A stretch of 9,363 nucleotides of DNA from Clostridiales bacterium (GTDB taxonomy: Bacteria > Bacillota > Clostridia > Oscillospirales > QAMX01). The translations under genes and the position numbers were made by a program. The notes below the pieces were generated by a model. The model was not told where the DNA came from. It was given only the letters and a program-made list of their open reading frames with translations, and ran no database searches. Below are positions 1 through 7,094 of this stretch, one piece after another (position 1 is the first letter of the stretch; each line of letters begins with the position of its first letter). The stretch lies in the NCBI GenBank assembly GCA_016285815.1, contig JAEERN010000028.1, positions 1 to 9,363 on the forward strand, read 5' to 3'.

Positions 1-218
1 ATCCCGCCGGGCAGGATCACCGCGTCCGGCAGCGCGGACGCGGCGCGGGACAGCGTCGCGTCCGCGGCCATCTCGATCCCGTGGGCCCCGCGGACCGTCC
101 GGGCCGAGACCCCCGTCAGCACCACGTTGACGTCCAGTCTTCTCAGGATGTCCGCCGGGGTGACGGCCTCGATCTCCTCGAACCCGTCGGCCAGCAGGAT
201 ATATACGGTCTTTGCCAT
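1..218 (-). CDS. DJ-1/PfpI family protein, 5' part only (cut by window edge)
   Basis: Only the first 72 codons lie in the window; the gene runs off the left edge. The start MAKTVYILLADGFEEIEAVT, followed by PADILRR and, near the edge, VILPGG, is the characteristic N-terminus of the DJ-1/ThiJ/PfpI superfamily. E17 lines up with the conserved glutamate that sits beside the catalytic cysteine in DJ-1 (human E18). The cysteine itself, expected near residue 100-110, lies outside the window, so catalytic competence cannot be judged. Known family roles include protein or nucleotide deglycase and chaperone activities and oxidative stress protection; the exact role here is open. The ATG at 218 follows a purine-rich GGAGAG stretch and lies 21 bases after the stop of the thymidylate kinase gene on the same strand, so the two are probably cotranscribed. 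Family assignment is firm; function is not. Confidence 0.87.
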   Translation of the reverse strand, partial: MAKTVYILLADGFEEIEAVTPADILRRLDVNVVLTGVSARTVRGAHGIEMAADATLSRAASALPDAVILPGG

Positions 219-239
219 GGCTCTCCGCTTCCTCTCCGA

Positions 240-941
240 TCAATAGTGCGCGTCCCGGACGGCGCGGGAGGACAGCACCTCCGCCGCCACCCGCCGGGCC
301 ACCTCGTTCGGCGTCAGCGACCCCTCCGGGCCCGCCACGCGCAGACGCTTCCATCCGAAAAAGTCCGCCGCCTCTTCCGCGGCCTCGGCACAGGCGGCGA
401 GATACGCCGCGTCCCGCTCGTGGATGTCCCGGGCCACGCCGGTCTCCGTCTCGCGGCTGCGGATCCGCTCCAGCGCGGCCTCCGCGGGGATCTCCAGGAA
501 AAGCACCGTGTCCGGCCGCGGCAGGCCGAGCTTTTCGTATTCATAGTCTTCCAGCCAGGCGAAGAACGCCCGGCGCTCGCTCCGGGGCAGCTTGGACGCC
601 TGGTGGATGGCGTTGGAGGTGGTATACCTCGCGCTGACCACCACGCCGCCGCCGCGCCAGACGCGCCCCCACTCGTCCGTCAGGAACGAGGCGCAGCGGT
701 CCACGGCGAAAAAGGACGACGCGGCATAGGCGTTGACGCTGTCGGGCGAATCGCCGAAGGCGCCGCCCAGATAGGCCTTGACCAGCGCGCCGGAAACGCT
801 GTCATAGTTGGGAAAGCTGGTCCCGCAGCAGCGCACGCCGCTGTGCTCCAGCGTCCGCAGCAGCCGCTCGTACTGGGTCGTCTTGCCGGACCCGTCGATG
901 CCCTCTATGACGAAAAGGCCGCCTCCGCCCGTATGCTCCAC
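240..941 (-). CDS. tmk: Thymidylate kinase (dTMP kinase)
   Basis: This cytoplasmic enzyme phosphorylates dTMP to dTDP with ATP in dTTP synthesis. The P-loop GLFVIEGIDGSGKTTQ lies at the N-terminus. It is followed by the FPNYDS segment (cf. FPR/FP in the family), an ARYTTSNAIHQASKL segment in the DR(Y/H) region, and a lid-like stretch with ERIRSRETETG. With GTG at 941 the protein is 233 residues, normal for Tmk. The frame stays open upstream to 1106, but that part is low-complexity Arg/Gly and overlaps the promoter at 1012-1040, so a longer protein is unlikely. GTG 941 is the last plausible start before the P-loop, with GGGGG about 8 bases ahead. One oddity: the aspartate normally found in the DR(Y/H) motif is replaced by alanine (VVVSARYTTSN). 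The sequence style resembles the Tmk variant of gut Clostridia. The DJ-1-family gene follows after 21 bases. Confidence 0.9.
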   Translation of the reverse strand: MEHTGGGGLFVIEGIDGSGKTTQYERLLRTLEHSGVRCCGTSFPNYDSVSGALVKAYLGGAFGDSPDSVNAYAASSFFAVDRCASFLTDEWGRVWRGGGVVVSARYTTSNAIHQASKLPRSERRAFFAWLEDYEYEKLGLPRPDTVLFLEIPAEAALERIRSRETETGVARDIHERDAAYLAACAEAAEEAADFFGWKRLRVAGPEGSLTPNEVARRVAAEVLSSRAVRDAHY

Positions 942-1011
942 CGCCGTCGCCCCCGTTCCGCAGACCGCGCGGCGGACTTTTCGTTTCCCGCGCCGCCGCG
1001 TTTTCACTTCT

Positions 1012-1040
1012 ATTATACCAGCCGCCGGGCCTTTCGTCAA
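1012..1040 (-). promoter_or_regulatory. Sigma-A-type promoter of tmk operon
   Basis: On the minus strand, TTGACG (1040-1035) is separated by exactly 17 bases from a perfect TATAAT (1017-1012). Transcription should start near 1005, giving a leader of roughly 65 bases before the GTG at 941. This placement also decides the tmk start, because frame codons upstream of about 1005 would not be transcribed. Confidence 0.85.
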
Positions 1041-1127
1041 CCCGGACCCGCCCCCTCCGCCGCTTCGGAGCGCCGCATTTTTTCGCCCCCGTCGCGGCGC
1101 GCGCAAAAAACCCGCGAAATCTTTTTC

Positions 1128-1153
1128 TTTTTTTTGGCTCTTCCGAAAAAAAA
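1128..1153. repeat. T8/A8 inverted repeat between divergent promoters
   Basis: A run of eight T (1128-1135) and a run of eight A (1146-1153) flank GGCTCTTCCG, which itself contains GG and CC arranged symmetrically. The element ends just before the -35 box of the rightward promoter. It may be a bent-DNA or UP element, or an operator. No downstream-gene terminator role is apparent because no gene ends here. Confidence 0.4.
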
Positions 1154-1156
1154 GAG

Positions 1157-1185
1157 TTTACTATTGGCGGAAAAAGGTGTACAAT
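1157..1185 (+). promoter_or_regulatory. Sigma-A-type promoter of the foldase-transketolase operon
   Basis: TTTACT (1157-1162), a 17-base spacer, then TACAAT (1180-1185). Both hexamers are one or two changes from consensus. Transcription would begin near 1192, leaving a leader of about 105 bases before the GTG at 1297. Immediately upstream are T-rich and A-rich tracts (1121-1135 and 1146-1153) that could act as an UP-like element. The tmk promoter faces the other way about 120 bases to the left. Confidence 0.75.
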
Positions 1186-1201
1186 ATTTTAGTATGGATT
1201 T

Positions 1202-1277
1202 CTGCCCCGGGGCCCCGCCCCGCGGCAGCGAACGGATAACCCTCCCCCCTGCGCGGCAGGATCTGCCCCCGGGGAGG
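1202..1277 (+). promoter_or_regulatory. Structured 5' leader of the foldase gene
   Basis: The leader holds two possible stems. The first, at 1202-1228, pairs CTGCC with GGCAG and CGGGG with CCCCG, with one C-C mismatch and a 5-base loop. In the second, CCTCCCC (1241-1247) pairs perfectly with GGGGAGG (1271-1277), enclosing a GGCAG-GAT-CTGCC hairpin (1255-1267). GGCAG and CTGCC each occur twice, so alternative pairings between the stems are possible. The true ribosome binding site (1285-1289) lies just 3' of the second stem. The pairing is seen directly; any regulatory role is inference, since GC-rich leaders can fold by chance. It matches no riboswitch class I recognise. Confidence 0.4.
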
Positions 1278-1284
1278 CGATTTT

Positions 1285-1289
1285 GGAGG
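1285..1289 (+). promoter_or_regulatory. Ribosome binding site deciding the GTG start of the foldase gene
   Basis: GGAGG lies 7 bases before GTG at 1297 and fixes this non-ATG start. No ATG with a comparable site is near. The similar GGGGAGG at 1271-1277 is too far from the start and is predicted to be paired in the leader stem. Confidence 0.85.
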
Positions 1290-1296
1290 TCTTCAA

Positions 1297-2868
1297 GTGA
1301 GCAAGGCAAACCGAATTAAAATCAACCGGCAGAACGCCGCCTCGTCGGCGGAGATCGCCCCCACCGGGATGTCCCCCGCACTGAAAAAGGCGCTGATCAT
1401 CCTCGCCGTGGTGGTCGCCGTCCTCGGCGCCGCCGCGATCCTGGTCCTTTCCGCGCTCAAGAAAAACGGCACCCTCAAGCGCCACGCCGACGCCATCATC
1501 GTGGACGGCGTGACCTATAAGGCCAGCGACGTGGACTATTACTACAACATGTATTACCGCTCGCTGTACAACACCGCCTACACGTACAGCCAGTACGGCC
1601 TCAACGCCTACAACATCGACTTCACCAAGTCCCTGTTCAAGCAGGCCTACACCACCGACTCGGACGACGACGGGAACCCCGATTACGCCACGTGGGGCGA
1701 CTTCGTGCTGCATCAGGCCATCGAGTCGTTCACGTCCTACGTCTATCTGGAGAACGAGGCCAAGGCCGCGGGCTTCCTGGAACAGGACGGCGTTTCCGAA
1801 CAGATCGACCGCAGCGTGCAGCAGGCCGTCGCCTCTGCCAAAGCCGAGGCCGAGAAGAACGACGTCTCCTTCCTGACCTTCCTCCGCTTCTACTACGGCG
1901 AGACCGTCACCGAAGAGAGCTATGAGGCGGCCACCCGCCGCGAGAGCATCGCGACCTATTACGGCAACTCTCTCTACCGGGGCCTCGAGATCGAAGACCG
2001 CGCCGTGAAGGAAGAGTACACGGACAACGCCGTCAACTACGACACCGTCACCTACCGCACCTTCTCCGTCACCGTCGACCTGCCCAAGCACGTCGACGCG
2101 GACGGCAAGGAGTACTCCGACGACGTCACCAAGGAAGAGGACAACAAAAAGCTCACCGAGGTCACGCTGGCCATCAAAGAGGCCATCGCCGACGTCAAGA
2201 CCGAGGCGGAGTTCGAAGCCGCCGCGGCCGCGGTGAACCGCAAAGACGGCGACGCGGAGACCAAGACCTATTCCACGCTGCATGAGAACGCCTCTTACTC
2301 CTCGCTCCAGTCCAGCGAACAGACCCAGCTCTTCGCGGACGACACCAAGCCGGGCGACACCTTCGTCAACACCGCCGACAACGTCGTCTCGGTCTACTTC
2401 TTCATCTCCCGCGAGACGAACCACTATCCCACCCGCGCCTTCCGCCACATCCTGCTGATGTCCGACGAAAAGGACGAGGCCGTGGCCGCCAGGGCCGAGG
2501 AGCTGCTGGCCCGCTGGAAGAACGAGGGCGCCACGGAAGAGGGCTTCGCCGCGCTGGCCCGCGAGAACACCGAGGACGTCGGCAGCATGCTGCAGGGCGG
2601 CCTGATCGAGCACAACGGCACCGGAAGCGTCGTGTCCGAGATCTCCGACTGGCTCTTCGCCGATGCCCGCAAGCCCGGCGACACCGAGATCATCTTCAGC
2701 GACAGCTACGGATACCACGTCTGCTACTACGTCGGCGAAGAGGACATGGAATACTGGCAGGTGCTGGCGGACGGCACGCTGCGCGGCGACAAGTACGACG
2801 AACTGACCGAAGAGATCCAGAACCGTCACTCCTACCGCGTGCTCGACGGGATGAGCCGCATCAAATAA
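1297..2868 (+). CDS. Membrane-anchored parvulin-type peptidyl-prolyl isomerase (SurA/PrsA-like)
   Basis: This 523-residue protein has a short basic N-terminus and one hydrophobic helix (about 32-54, ALIILAVVVAVLGAAAILVL). A long, acidic, Tyr-rich ectodomain follows. There is no lipobox cysteine, so unlike Bacillus PrsA it appears to be anchored by a transmembrane segment rather than lipid. Residues about 62-300 resemble the helical SurA_N-like chaperone part. Residues about 380-480 form a parvulin rotamase domain, with RHILLMSDEKDEA (H384), the segment GSMLQGGLIEHNGTGSVV, and YGYHVCYYV (H474), the two histidines typical of parvulins. It should isomerise prolyl bonds and help fold secreted proteins outside the membrane. 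The GTG start has a strong GGAGG. The transketolase N-terminal gene begins 21 bases after its stop, so it is the first gene of that operon. Domain assignment is strong; client proteins are unknown. Confidence 0.88.
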   Translation: MSKANRIKINRQNAASSAEIAPTGMSPALKKALIILAVVVAVLGAAAILVLSALKKNGTLKRHADAIIVDGVTYKASDVDYYYNMYYRSLYNTAYTYSQYGLNAYNIDFTKSLFKQAYTTDSDDDGNPDYATWGDFVLHQAIESFTSYVYLENEAKAAGFLEQDGVSEQIDRSVQQAVASAKAEAEKNDVSFLTFLRFYYGETVTEESYEAATRRESIATYYGNSLYRGLEIEDRAVKEEYTDNAVNYDTVTYRTFSVTVDLPKHVDADGKEYSDDVTKEEDNKKLTEVTLAIKEAIADVKTEAEFEAAAAAVNRKDGDAETKTYSTLHENASYSSLQSSEQTQLFADDTKPGDTFVNTADNVVSVYFFISRETNHYPTRAFRHILLMSDEKDEAVAARAEELLARWKNEGATEEGFAALARENTEDVGSMLQGGLIEHNGTGSVVSEISDWLFADARKPGDTEIIFSDSYGYHVCYYVGEEDMEYWQVLADGTLRGDKYDELTEEIQNRHSYRVLDGMSRIK

Positions 2869-2889
2869 CAGAAAGGAAGTCAAAAAAAC

Positions 2890-3714
2890 ATGGACATCTC
2901 CGAAAAAGAGTATCTGTCCGGCAAAGCGACGGACATCCGCGCGCTGTCCCTGCGGATGTTCAAAGAGATCGGAAAGGGCCACGTCGGCGGCGCCATGTCG
3001 ATCAGCGATCTGCTGGCGGTCCTCTACTTCAAGCGTCTGAACATCCGGCCGGAAGAGCCCCGCTGGGCCGACCGCGACCGTCTCGTTCTCTCCAAGGGCC
3101 ACGCCGGCCCCGCGCTCTACGCCGCTCTGGCGCTGCGCGGCTATTTCCCCGTGGAAGAGTGCCTCACGCTGAACCAGCCGGGCACCAACCTGCCCAGCCA
3201 CTGTGACATGAACCGCACCGTCGGTGTCGATATGACCGCCGGCTCGCTGGCGCAGGGCTTTTCCGCCTCCGTCGGCATGGCGCTGGCCTGCCGGCTGGAC
3301 GGCCGGCCCAACAAGGTCTACGCCATCATCGGCGACGGCGAAAGCCAGGAAGGCCAGATCTGGGAGGCCGCCATGTTCGCCGGCAGCCGCAGGCTGTCGA
3401 ACCTGATCGCCTTCACCGACAACAACGGCATGCAGATCGACGGCACCACCGACGAGATCAACTCCGTCGAGCCGCTGGCCGACAAGTGGCGCGCCTTCAA
3501 CTGGAACGTCGTCACCTGCTGCGGCCACGACGTCGAGGATCTGGACCGGGCCATCGAAGAGGCCTGCGCCGAGACCGAACGGCCCACCATGATCCTGATG
3601 AAGACCGTCAAGGGCAAGGGCGCCAACTTCTGCGAGGGCCAGGTGTCTTCGCACAGCACGACGGTCAGCCAGGAACAGCTGGACGGCGCTCTCGCGGCGC
3701 TGGGCCGGAACTGA
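2890..3714 (+). CDS. Transketolase, N-terminal subunit (thiamine-diphosphate binding)
   Basis: This 274-residue protein equals the first half of a classical transketolase. H31 (GHVGG) and H71 (SKGHAGPALYAAL) match substrate and cofactor histidines. GDGESQEGQIWEAA (148 onward), 27 residues before NN (178-179), is the GDG-X(n)-NN thiamine diphosphate/Mg motif. KGKGANFCEG and H255 lie near the end. With the partner encoded next it transfers two-carbon ketol units between sugar phosphates in the non-oxidative pentose phosphate pathway, in the cytoplasm. ATG 2890 follows AAAGGAAG by about 10 bases. Such split transketolases are common in Clostridia and some archaea, so the break is genuine gene structure, not a frameshift. 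Which sugar phosphates are preferred cannot be read from sequence. Confidence 0.93.
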   Translation: MDISEKEYLSGKATDIRALSLRMFKEIGKGHVGGAMSISDLLAVLYFKRLNIRPEEPRWADRDRLVLSKGHAGPALYAALALRGYFPVEECLTLNQPGTNLPSHCDMNRTVGVDMTAGSLAQGFSASVGMALACRLDGRPNKVYAIIGDGESQEGQIWEAAMFAGSRRLSNLIAFTDNNGMQIDGTTDEINSVEPLADKWRAFNWNVVTCCGHDVEDLDRAIEEACAETERPTMILMKTVKGKGANFCEGQVSSHSTTVSQEQLDGALAALGRN

Positions 3715-3735
3715 GCCGGAAAGGAGCGGTCAACC

Positions 3736-4686
3736 ATGAACATCGAACTCGACACCAAGGAAATGCGCGCCGTATACGCGGAGGGACTGATCCAGCTCGC
3801 CAAAAACGACGAGCGCATCGTCCTCTGCGAGGCGGACCTGATGGGCGCCAACGGCACCAAGCCCTTTAAGAAAGAATTCCCCGAGCGCACGTTTGACGTC
3901 GGCATCGCCGAGGCCAACATGATCGGCGTGGCGGCGGGACTGGCCGCCTGCGGCAAGATCCCCTTCGCCAACAGCTTCACGCCCTTCGCCACCCGCCGCT
4001 GCCTGGACCAGGTGACCATCTCCTGCGCCTATGCCAATCTGGCGGTGAAGATCGGCGGCACCGATCCCGGCATCTGCGCCCAGCTCAACGGCGGCACCCA
4101 TATGAGCGTCGAGGACGCCGCGCTGATGCGCGCCATCCCCAACATGACCGTCTTCGAGCCCACGGACGCCGAACAGATGCGTCAGGCCCTCCCGTGGGTC
4201 GCCTACAACGGCAAGCCCACCTACATCCGCATCCACCGCTCCGCCGCCAACACCGTCTTCGGGCCGGACTATCGCTTCCGCCCCGAAAAGGCCGACGTCC
4301 TGCGCGACGGCACCGACGTGGTCCTCTTCTGCTCCGGCATCATGGTCATCCGCGCGCTCCAGGCCGCCGAGCTGCTGGCCGCCGACGGCATCTCCGCCGC
4401 CGTGGTCAACGTTCACACCATCAAGCCGCTGGACGGTGAGACCGTGCTGGAGTTCGCCGCCAAGACCCGCGCCGTGGTCACCGCGGAGAACCACTCCGTC
4501 GTGGGCGCGCTGGGCGGCGCCGTGGCCGAGCTGCTGTCGGAAAAGCTGCCCACCGTCATGCGCCGCGTCGGCATCCAGGACCGCTTCGGCGAGGTCGGCA
4601 AGCTGCCTTATCTGGAAAAGGTCATGCACATGACCCCGGCCGACGTGGCCGCCGCCGCCAAAGAGGCGGTCGCCGCCAAGGCCTGA
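3736..4686 (+). CDS. Transketolase, C-terminal subunit
   Basis: This 316-residue partner of the preceding gene carries the pyrimidine-binding domain (about residues 5-170) and the transketolase C-terminal domain (about 190-305). FDVGIAEANMIGVAAGLA contains E59, the glutamate that activates the thiamine aminopyrimidine ring in this family. FANSFTPFATRR and GGTHMSVEDAALMRAIP are further family signatures, and HTIKPLDGETVLEFA with TAENHSVVGALGGAVAE marks the C-terminal domain. The start ATG has AAGGAG 9 bases ahead and lies 21 bases after the stop of the N-terminal subunit gene, so coexpression of the two halves is clear. It is the last gene of the operon; a strong terminator follows 20 bases after the stop. 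DXS-like proteins are excluded by the split form and transketolase-type motifs. Confidence 0.93.
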   Translation: MNIELDTKEMRAVYAEGLIQLAKNDERIVLCEADLMGANGTKPFKKEFPERTFDVGIAEANMIGVAAGLAACGKIPFANSFTPFATRRCLDQVTISCAYANLAVKIGGTDPGICAQLNGGTHMSVEDAALMRAIPNMTVFEPTDAEQMRQALPWVAYNGKPTYIRIHRSAANTVFGPDYRFRPEKADVLRDGTDVVLFCSGIMVIRALQAAELLAADGISAAVVNVHTIKPLDGETVLEFAAKTRAVVTAENHSVVGALGGAVAELLSEKLPTVMRRVGIQDRFGEVGKLPYLEKVMHMTPADVAAAAKEAVAAKA

Positions 4687-4706
4687 CCTTCCCCCCGCTT
4701 CCGCAG

Positions 4707-4745
4707 AGAGCCGCGATCCGTTCGCCGGACCGCGGCTCTTTTTTT
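4707..4745 (+). terminator. Rho-independent terminator of the foldase-transketolase operon
   Basis: AGAGCCGCG (4707-4715) pairs with CGCGGCTCT (4731-4739). After one A-C mismatch the stem continues as TCCG/CGGA around a 5-base loop, and seven T follow at 4739-4745. It starts 20 bases after the transketolase stop codon. Confidence 0.93.
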
Positions 4746-4758
4746 GCCCGCTTGCGAC

Positions 4759-4797
4759 AAAAAAAGCGGCGAGGCGCGATCCCGCGCCTCGCCGCTT
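4759..4797 (-). terminator. Rho-independent terminator of the leucine-rich-repeat gene
   Basis: A perfect 14-base-pair stem (4765-4778 with 4783-4796) with a 4-base loop is followed on the minus strand by a T7 tail (A-run at 4759-4765). It lies 29 bases beyond the stop of the minus-strand gene ending at 4826, and 13 bases from the oppositely oriented terminator at 4707-4745. Confidence 0.93.
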
Positions 4798-4825
4798 CCC
4801 GTTGTTTCAAAGCCCTTCCTCGCGC

Positions 4826-6961
4826 CTACCGGGCCGTTGCCCGGACCGGCTCCGAGCGGGCCGACCAGTAGACCGACACCTGCGCCGCGACGCGGTACTC
4901 ATAGACCTGTCCGCTCTCCACCGTGCGGTCGACGTAGGCCAGCGTGCGGCTATAGCCGATCTTCTTCAGCTTTCCGTCCGCACCCGCCCGGTACAAGTTG
5001 TACTTCGTCGCCCCCGGCGACTCCGTCCAGGTCACCTTGATCCCGGAGGCATAGGCCTTGACCGACGCCTCCGGCACGGTCAAATAGCGCTGCGTCACGG
5101 CCTCGGACGGAGCGCTGTAACAGCTTTTATACCGCGCCTTGACCTGATAGCGGTACTTCGTCCCGCCCACGGCCGTCTTGTCCGTGTAAACCGTTCCGGA
5201 CGCGGACCCGATTTTCGCGAAGACCCCGTCCCCCTCGGCCCGCCAGACGTAGTACAGCTTCGCCCCGGCCACCGGATCCCAGCTGAGCCGCACCCCGTCC
5301 GCGGCGTTCTCCGCCGCGGCGGAGGGCGCGGACAGGACGCAGGCGCTCACCGCGCGGGAATAGTCGCCGTAGTCCGTCGAGACCTGCGGCCGGACGCGGT
5401 AGGAATAGACCGTGCCGACCGCGGCGGTCTCATCCAGATACAACGTCGTCCTCGCATAGCCCACGGCCTCCCACGAAGTGCTCGACGTCTTCCGGTACAC
5501 GTTGTACTTCGTCGCCCGGGGAACGGCGTTCCAGGACAGCCGGACCCCCGCCGCCGAGGCTTTCGCGGTCACCGTCGGCGTCAGCAACGCTTTCCACCGG
5601 ATCGCCTCCGGACAGGCGGGACAGTACAGCGCCCAGTCCTCGCTCCAGCCCGCGGGCTTCGCCGCCGCCTGACAGTAGATCTGCGTCAGCGCGGAACAGC
5701 CGTAAAACGCCTCGGCTTCGACAACGGTCACGCTGGACGGGATGGTCACGGACCGCAGCGCTTCACAGAGGGAAAACGCGCTGCGTCCGATCTCCTTCAC
5801 GCCGGGCCGGATCTCCGCCCGGGTCAGCGCGGCGCACTGGGCGAAGGCCCCCTCTCCCACCCGGACCGTTCCGCCGGGGATGACGACGGTCTTCAGCGCC
5901 GTGCACTGGTAAAAGGCGTAAGCGCCGATCTCGCTCAGCCCGTCCGGAAGCGAGACCGACGTCAGCGCCGGACAGCCGGAAAACGCGTTTTCCCCCAGCG
6001 CTGCGCCCGGCTCCAGCGCCGCCGCGGCCAGGTCCGGGCAATTGCTGAACGCGTACGCGCCCATGTCGGTCAGACTGCCCGGCACGGTCACCGCCGTCAG
6101 CCCTGCGCCGTCGAAGGCGTAGGCGCCGATGGTCTCCAGCCCTTCCGACAGCGTTGCGGACGTCAGATTCGAACAGTTCGCAAAGGCCTCCTCGCCGATG
6201 ACCGTCACCGACGGCGGGACGCTCACCTCGGTCAGCGCGGTGTTCCAGGCGAAGGCCTGCGGGCCGATCTCCGTCACGGTCGGCGGGATCTCGGCCGACA
6301 AAACGCCGGGCGCGGCCAGCAGACGGGCCCGTCCGGCGTCGTACAGGATCCCCTGCGCGGCGGAATAGTTGGGGTTCGCCGCGTCGCACGAGAGCTTCCG
6401 AAGCGAAGCGCAGGCGAAAAACGCGCCCTCGCCGATGCTCGTCACCGACGCAGGGATCGTCAGGGAGGTCAGGGCGCCGCAAAAGCAAAACGCATTCGCG
6501 CCGATGGTCTCCAGCCCCTCCGGCAGGACCGCGGAGGTCAGCGCCTCGCAGTTCCAGAAGACGCCGTCGCCCAGCGCCGTGAGCCCGGCGGGCAGCGTCA
6601 CGCGCTTCAGGGCGCAGCACTCTGCAAAGGCATAGTCGCCGATCCGCGTCACCCCGTCCGGCAGGCGGACGGACGTCAACTCTTCACAGGCGTAGAACGC
6701 GGACCCTCCGATCCGCGTCACCGGGACGCCGCCGAGCTCTGCCGGGACCGTCAGCGATCCGGAAGCGTTCTGACTGCATTTCGTGATCGTCGCCGCGCCG
6801 CCGGCGACAGAATAGGTATATATCCCCTCGATCTCTGCCTGTACATTTCCGCTGATGCCAGGCAGCAAAGCGAACAACGCTGCAACAGCGGTCAACGCTG
6901 TCAGTCCTGTCCACAGCCACCGCTTCCTTTTGCCCGCTACTTTTTCAACCGGTTTGGCCAT
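4826..6961 (-). CDS. Secreted BspA-type leucine-rich-repeat protein with three fibronectin-III-like domains
   Basis: This 711-residue protein starts with a basic region and a hydrophobic stretch (WLWTGLTALTAVAALFALLP), then VQA near residue 42, as in a signal peptide. Residues about 75-455 hold 14 repeats of about 23 residues of the form VTxIGxxAFxxCxxLTSVxLPxG. This is the LRR_5/BspA (Treponema pallidum type) pattern, with one interruption after the fifth repeat (NPNYSAAQGILYDAG). Three fibronectin-III-like domains follow, each exactly 84 residues (about 460-543, 544-627, 628-711), with core motifs such as GVRLSWNAVPRATKYNVYRK and YSYRVRPQV. Such proteins bind host or bacterial surface partners. 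No LPxTG motif or C-terminal membrane segment is present, so it is either released or held by interactions. An in-frame TGA just upstream makes ATG 6961 the only ATG start, but its ribosome binding site (AAGAAG) is weak and no clear promoter is seen. Confidence 0.9.
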   Translation of the reverse strand: MAKPVEKVAGKRKRWLWTGLTALTAVAALFALLPGISGNVQAEIEGIYTYSVAGGAATITKCSQNASGSLTVPAELGGVPVTRIGGSAFYACEELTSVRLPDGVTRIGDYAFAECCALKRVTLPAGLTALGDGVFWNCEALTSAVLPEGLETIGANAFCFCGALTSLTIPASVTSIGEGAFFACASLRKLSCDAANPNYSAAQGILYDAGRARLLAAPGVLSAEIPPTVTEIGPQAFAWNTALTEVSVPPSVTVIGEEAFANCSNLTSATLSEGLETIGAYAFDGAGLTAVTVPGSLTDMGAYAFSNCPDLAAAALEPGAALGENAFSGCPALTSVSLPDGLSEIGAYAFYQCTALKTVVIPGGTVRVGEGAFAQCAALTRAEIRPGVKEIGRSAFSLCEALRSVTIPSSVTVVEAEAFYGCSALTQIYCQAAAKPAGWSEDWALYCPACPEAIRWKALLTPTVTAKASAAGVRLSWNAVPRATKYNVYRKTSSTSWEAVGYARTTLYLDETAAVGTVYSYRVRPQVSTDYGDYSRAVSACVLSAPSAAAENAADGVRLSWDPVAGAKLYYVWRAEGDGVFAKIGSASGTVYTDKTAVGGTKYRYQVKARYKSCYSAPSEAVTQRYLTVPEASVKAYASGIKVTWTESPGATKYNLYRAGADGKLKKIGYSRTLAYVDRTVESGQVYEYRVAAQVSVYWSARSEPVRATAR

Positions 6962-7018
6962 ACTTTTCTTCTTATCGATTCAGCACTCTTCTGGTCGGGT
7001 ATGCCGCCAGCAATGTCA

Positions 7019-7042
7019 GAAGTCTTTTCTAGCAAAAACTTC
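7019..7042. repeat. 24-base imperfect palindrome centred on CTAG, upstream of the repeat-protein gene
   Basis: GAAGT and ACTTC ends, inner TTT and AAA, and a central CTAG are symmetric around 7030/7031. Ten of the twelve base pairs match. It lies about 60-80 bases before the ATG at 6961, where an operator or transcription-factor site would be expected. No regulator family is recognisable from it. Confidence 0.4.
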
Positions 7043-7094
7043 CATCGTCTCTATTCCTTTCTGGTGCGCTGAATGTCTTTCTGGGGAGACCGAT

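Noticed and set aside
81..1319. Long plus-strand open frame (412 codons) opposite tmk and the DJ-1-family gene
   Set aside because: It is the antisense shadow of two well-supported minus-strand genes in GC-rich DNA. Its translation is Arg/Pro/Gly-rich with no domain, and it runs across both promoters.
1189..3654. 821-codon minus-strand open frame opposite the foldase and transketolase N-terminal genes
   Set aside because: High-GC codons on the coding strand suppress stops on the other strand. The translation is Val/Gly/Asp-rich without recognisable motifs, while the plus strand encodes clear parvulin and transketolase motifs.
3700..3740. Possible frameshift splitting one transketolase gene
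   Set aside because: The N-terminal part has a proper stop, and the C-terminal part has its own AAGGAG and ATG. Two-gene transketolases of exactly these lengths are a normal family arrangement.
4826..6400. Regularly spaced short DNA repeats that might suggest an array
   Set aside because: The periodicity is about 69 bases and reflects the 23-residue leucine-rich repeats of the protein; the DNA copies are degenerate and contiguous, not identical repeats with spacers.
4802..7072. 756-codon plus-strand open frame opposite the leucine-rich-repeat gene
   Set aside because: It is a shadow of a repetitive, GC-rich gene. It is Arg-rich, has no ribosome binding site, and starts inside the terminator region.
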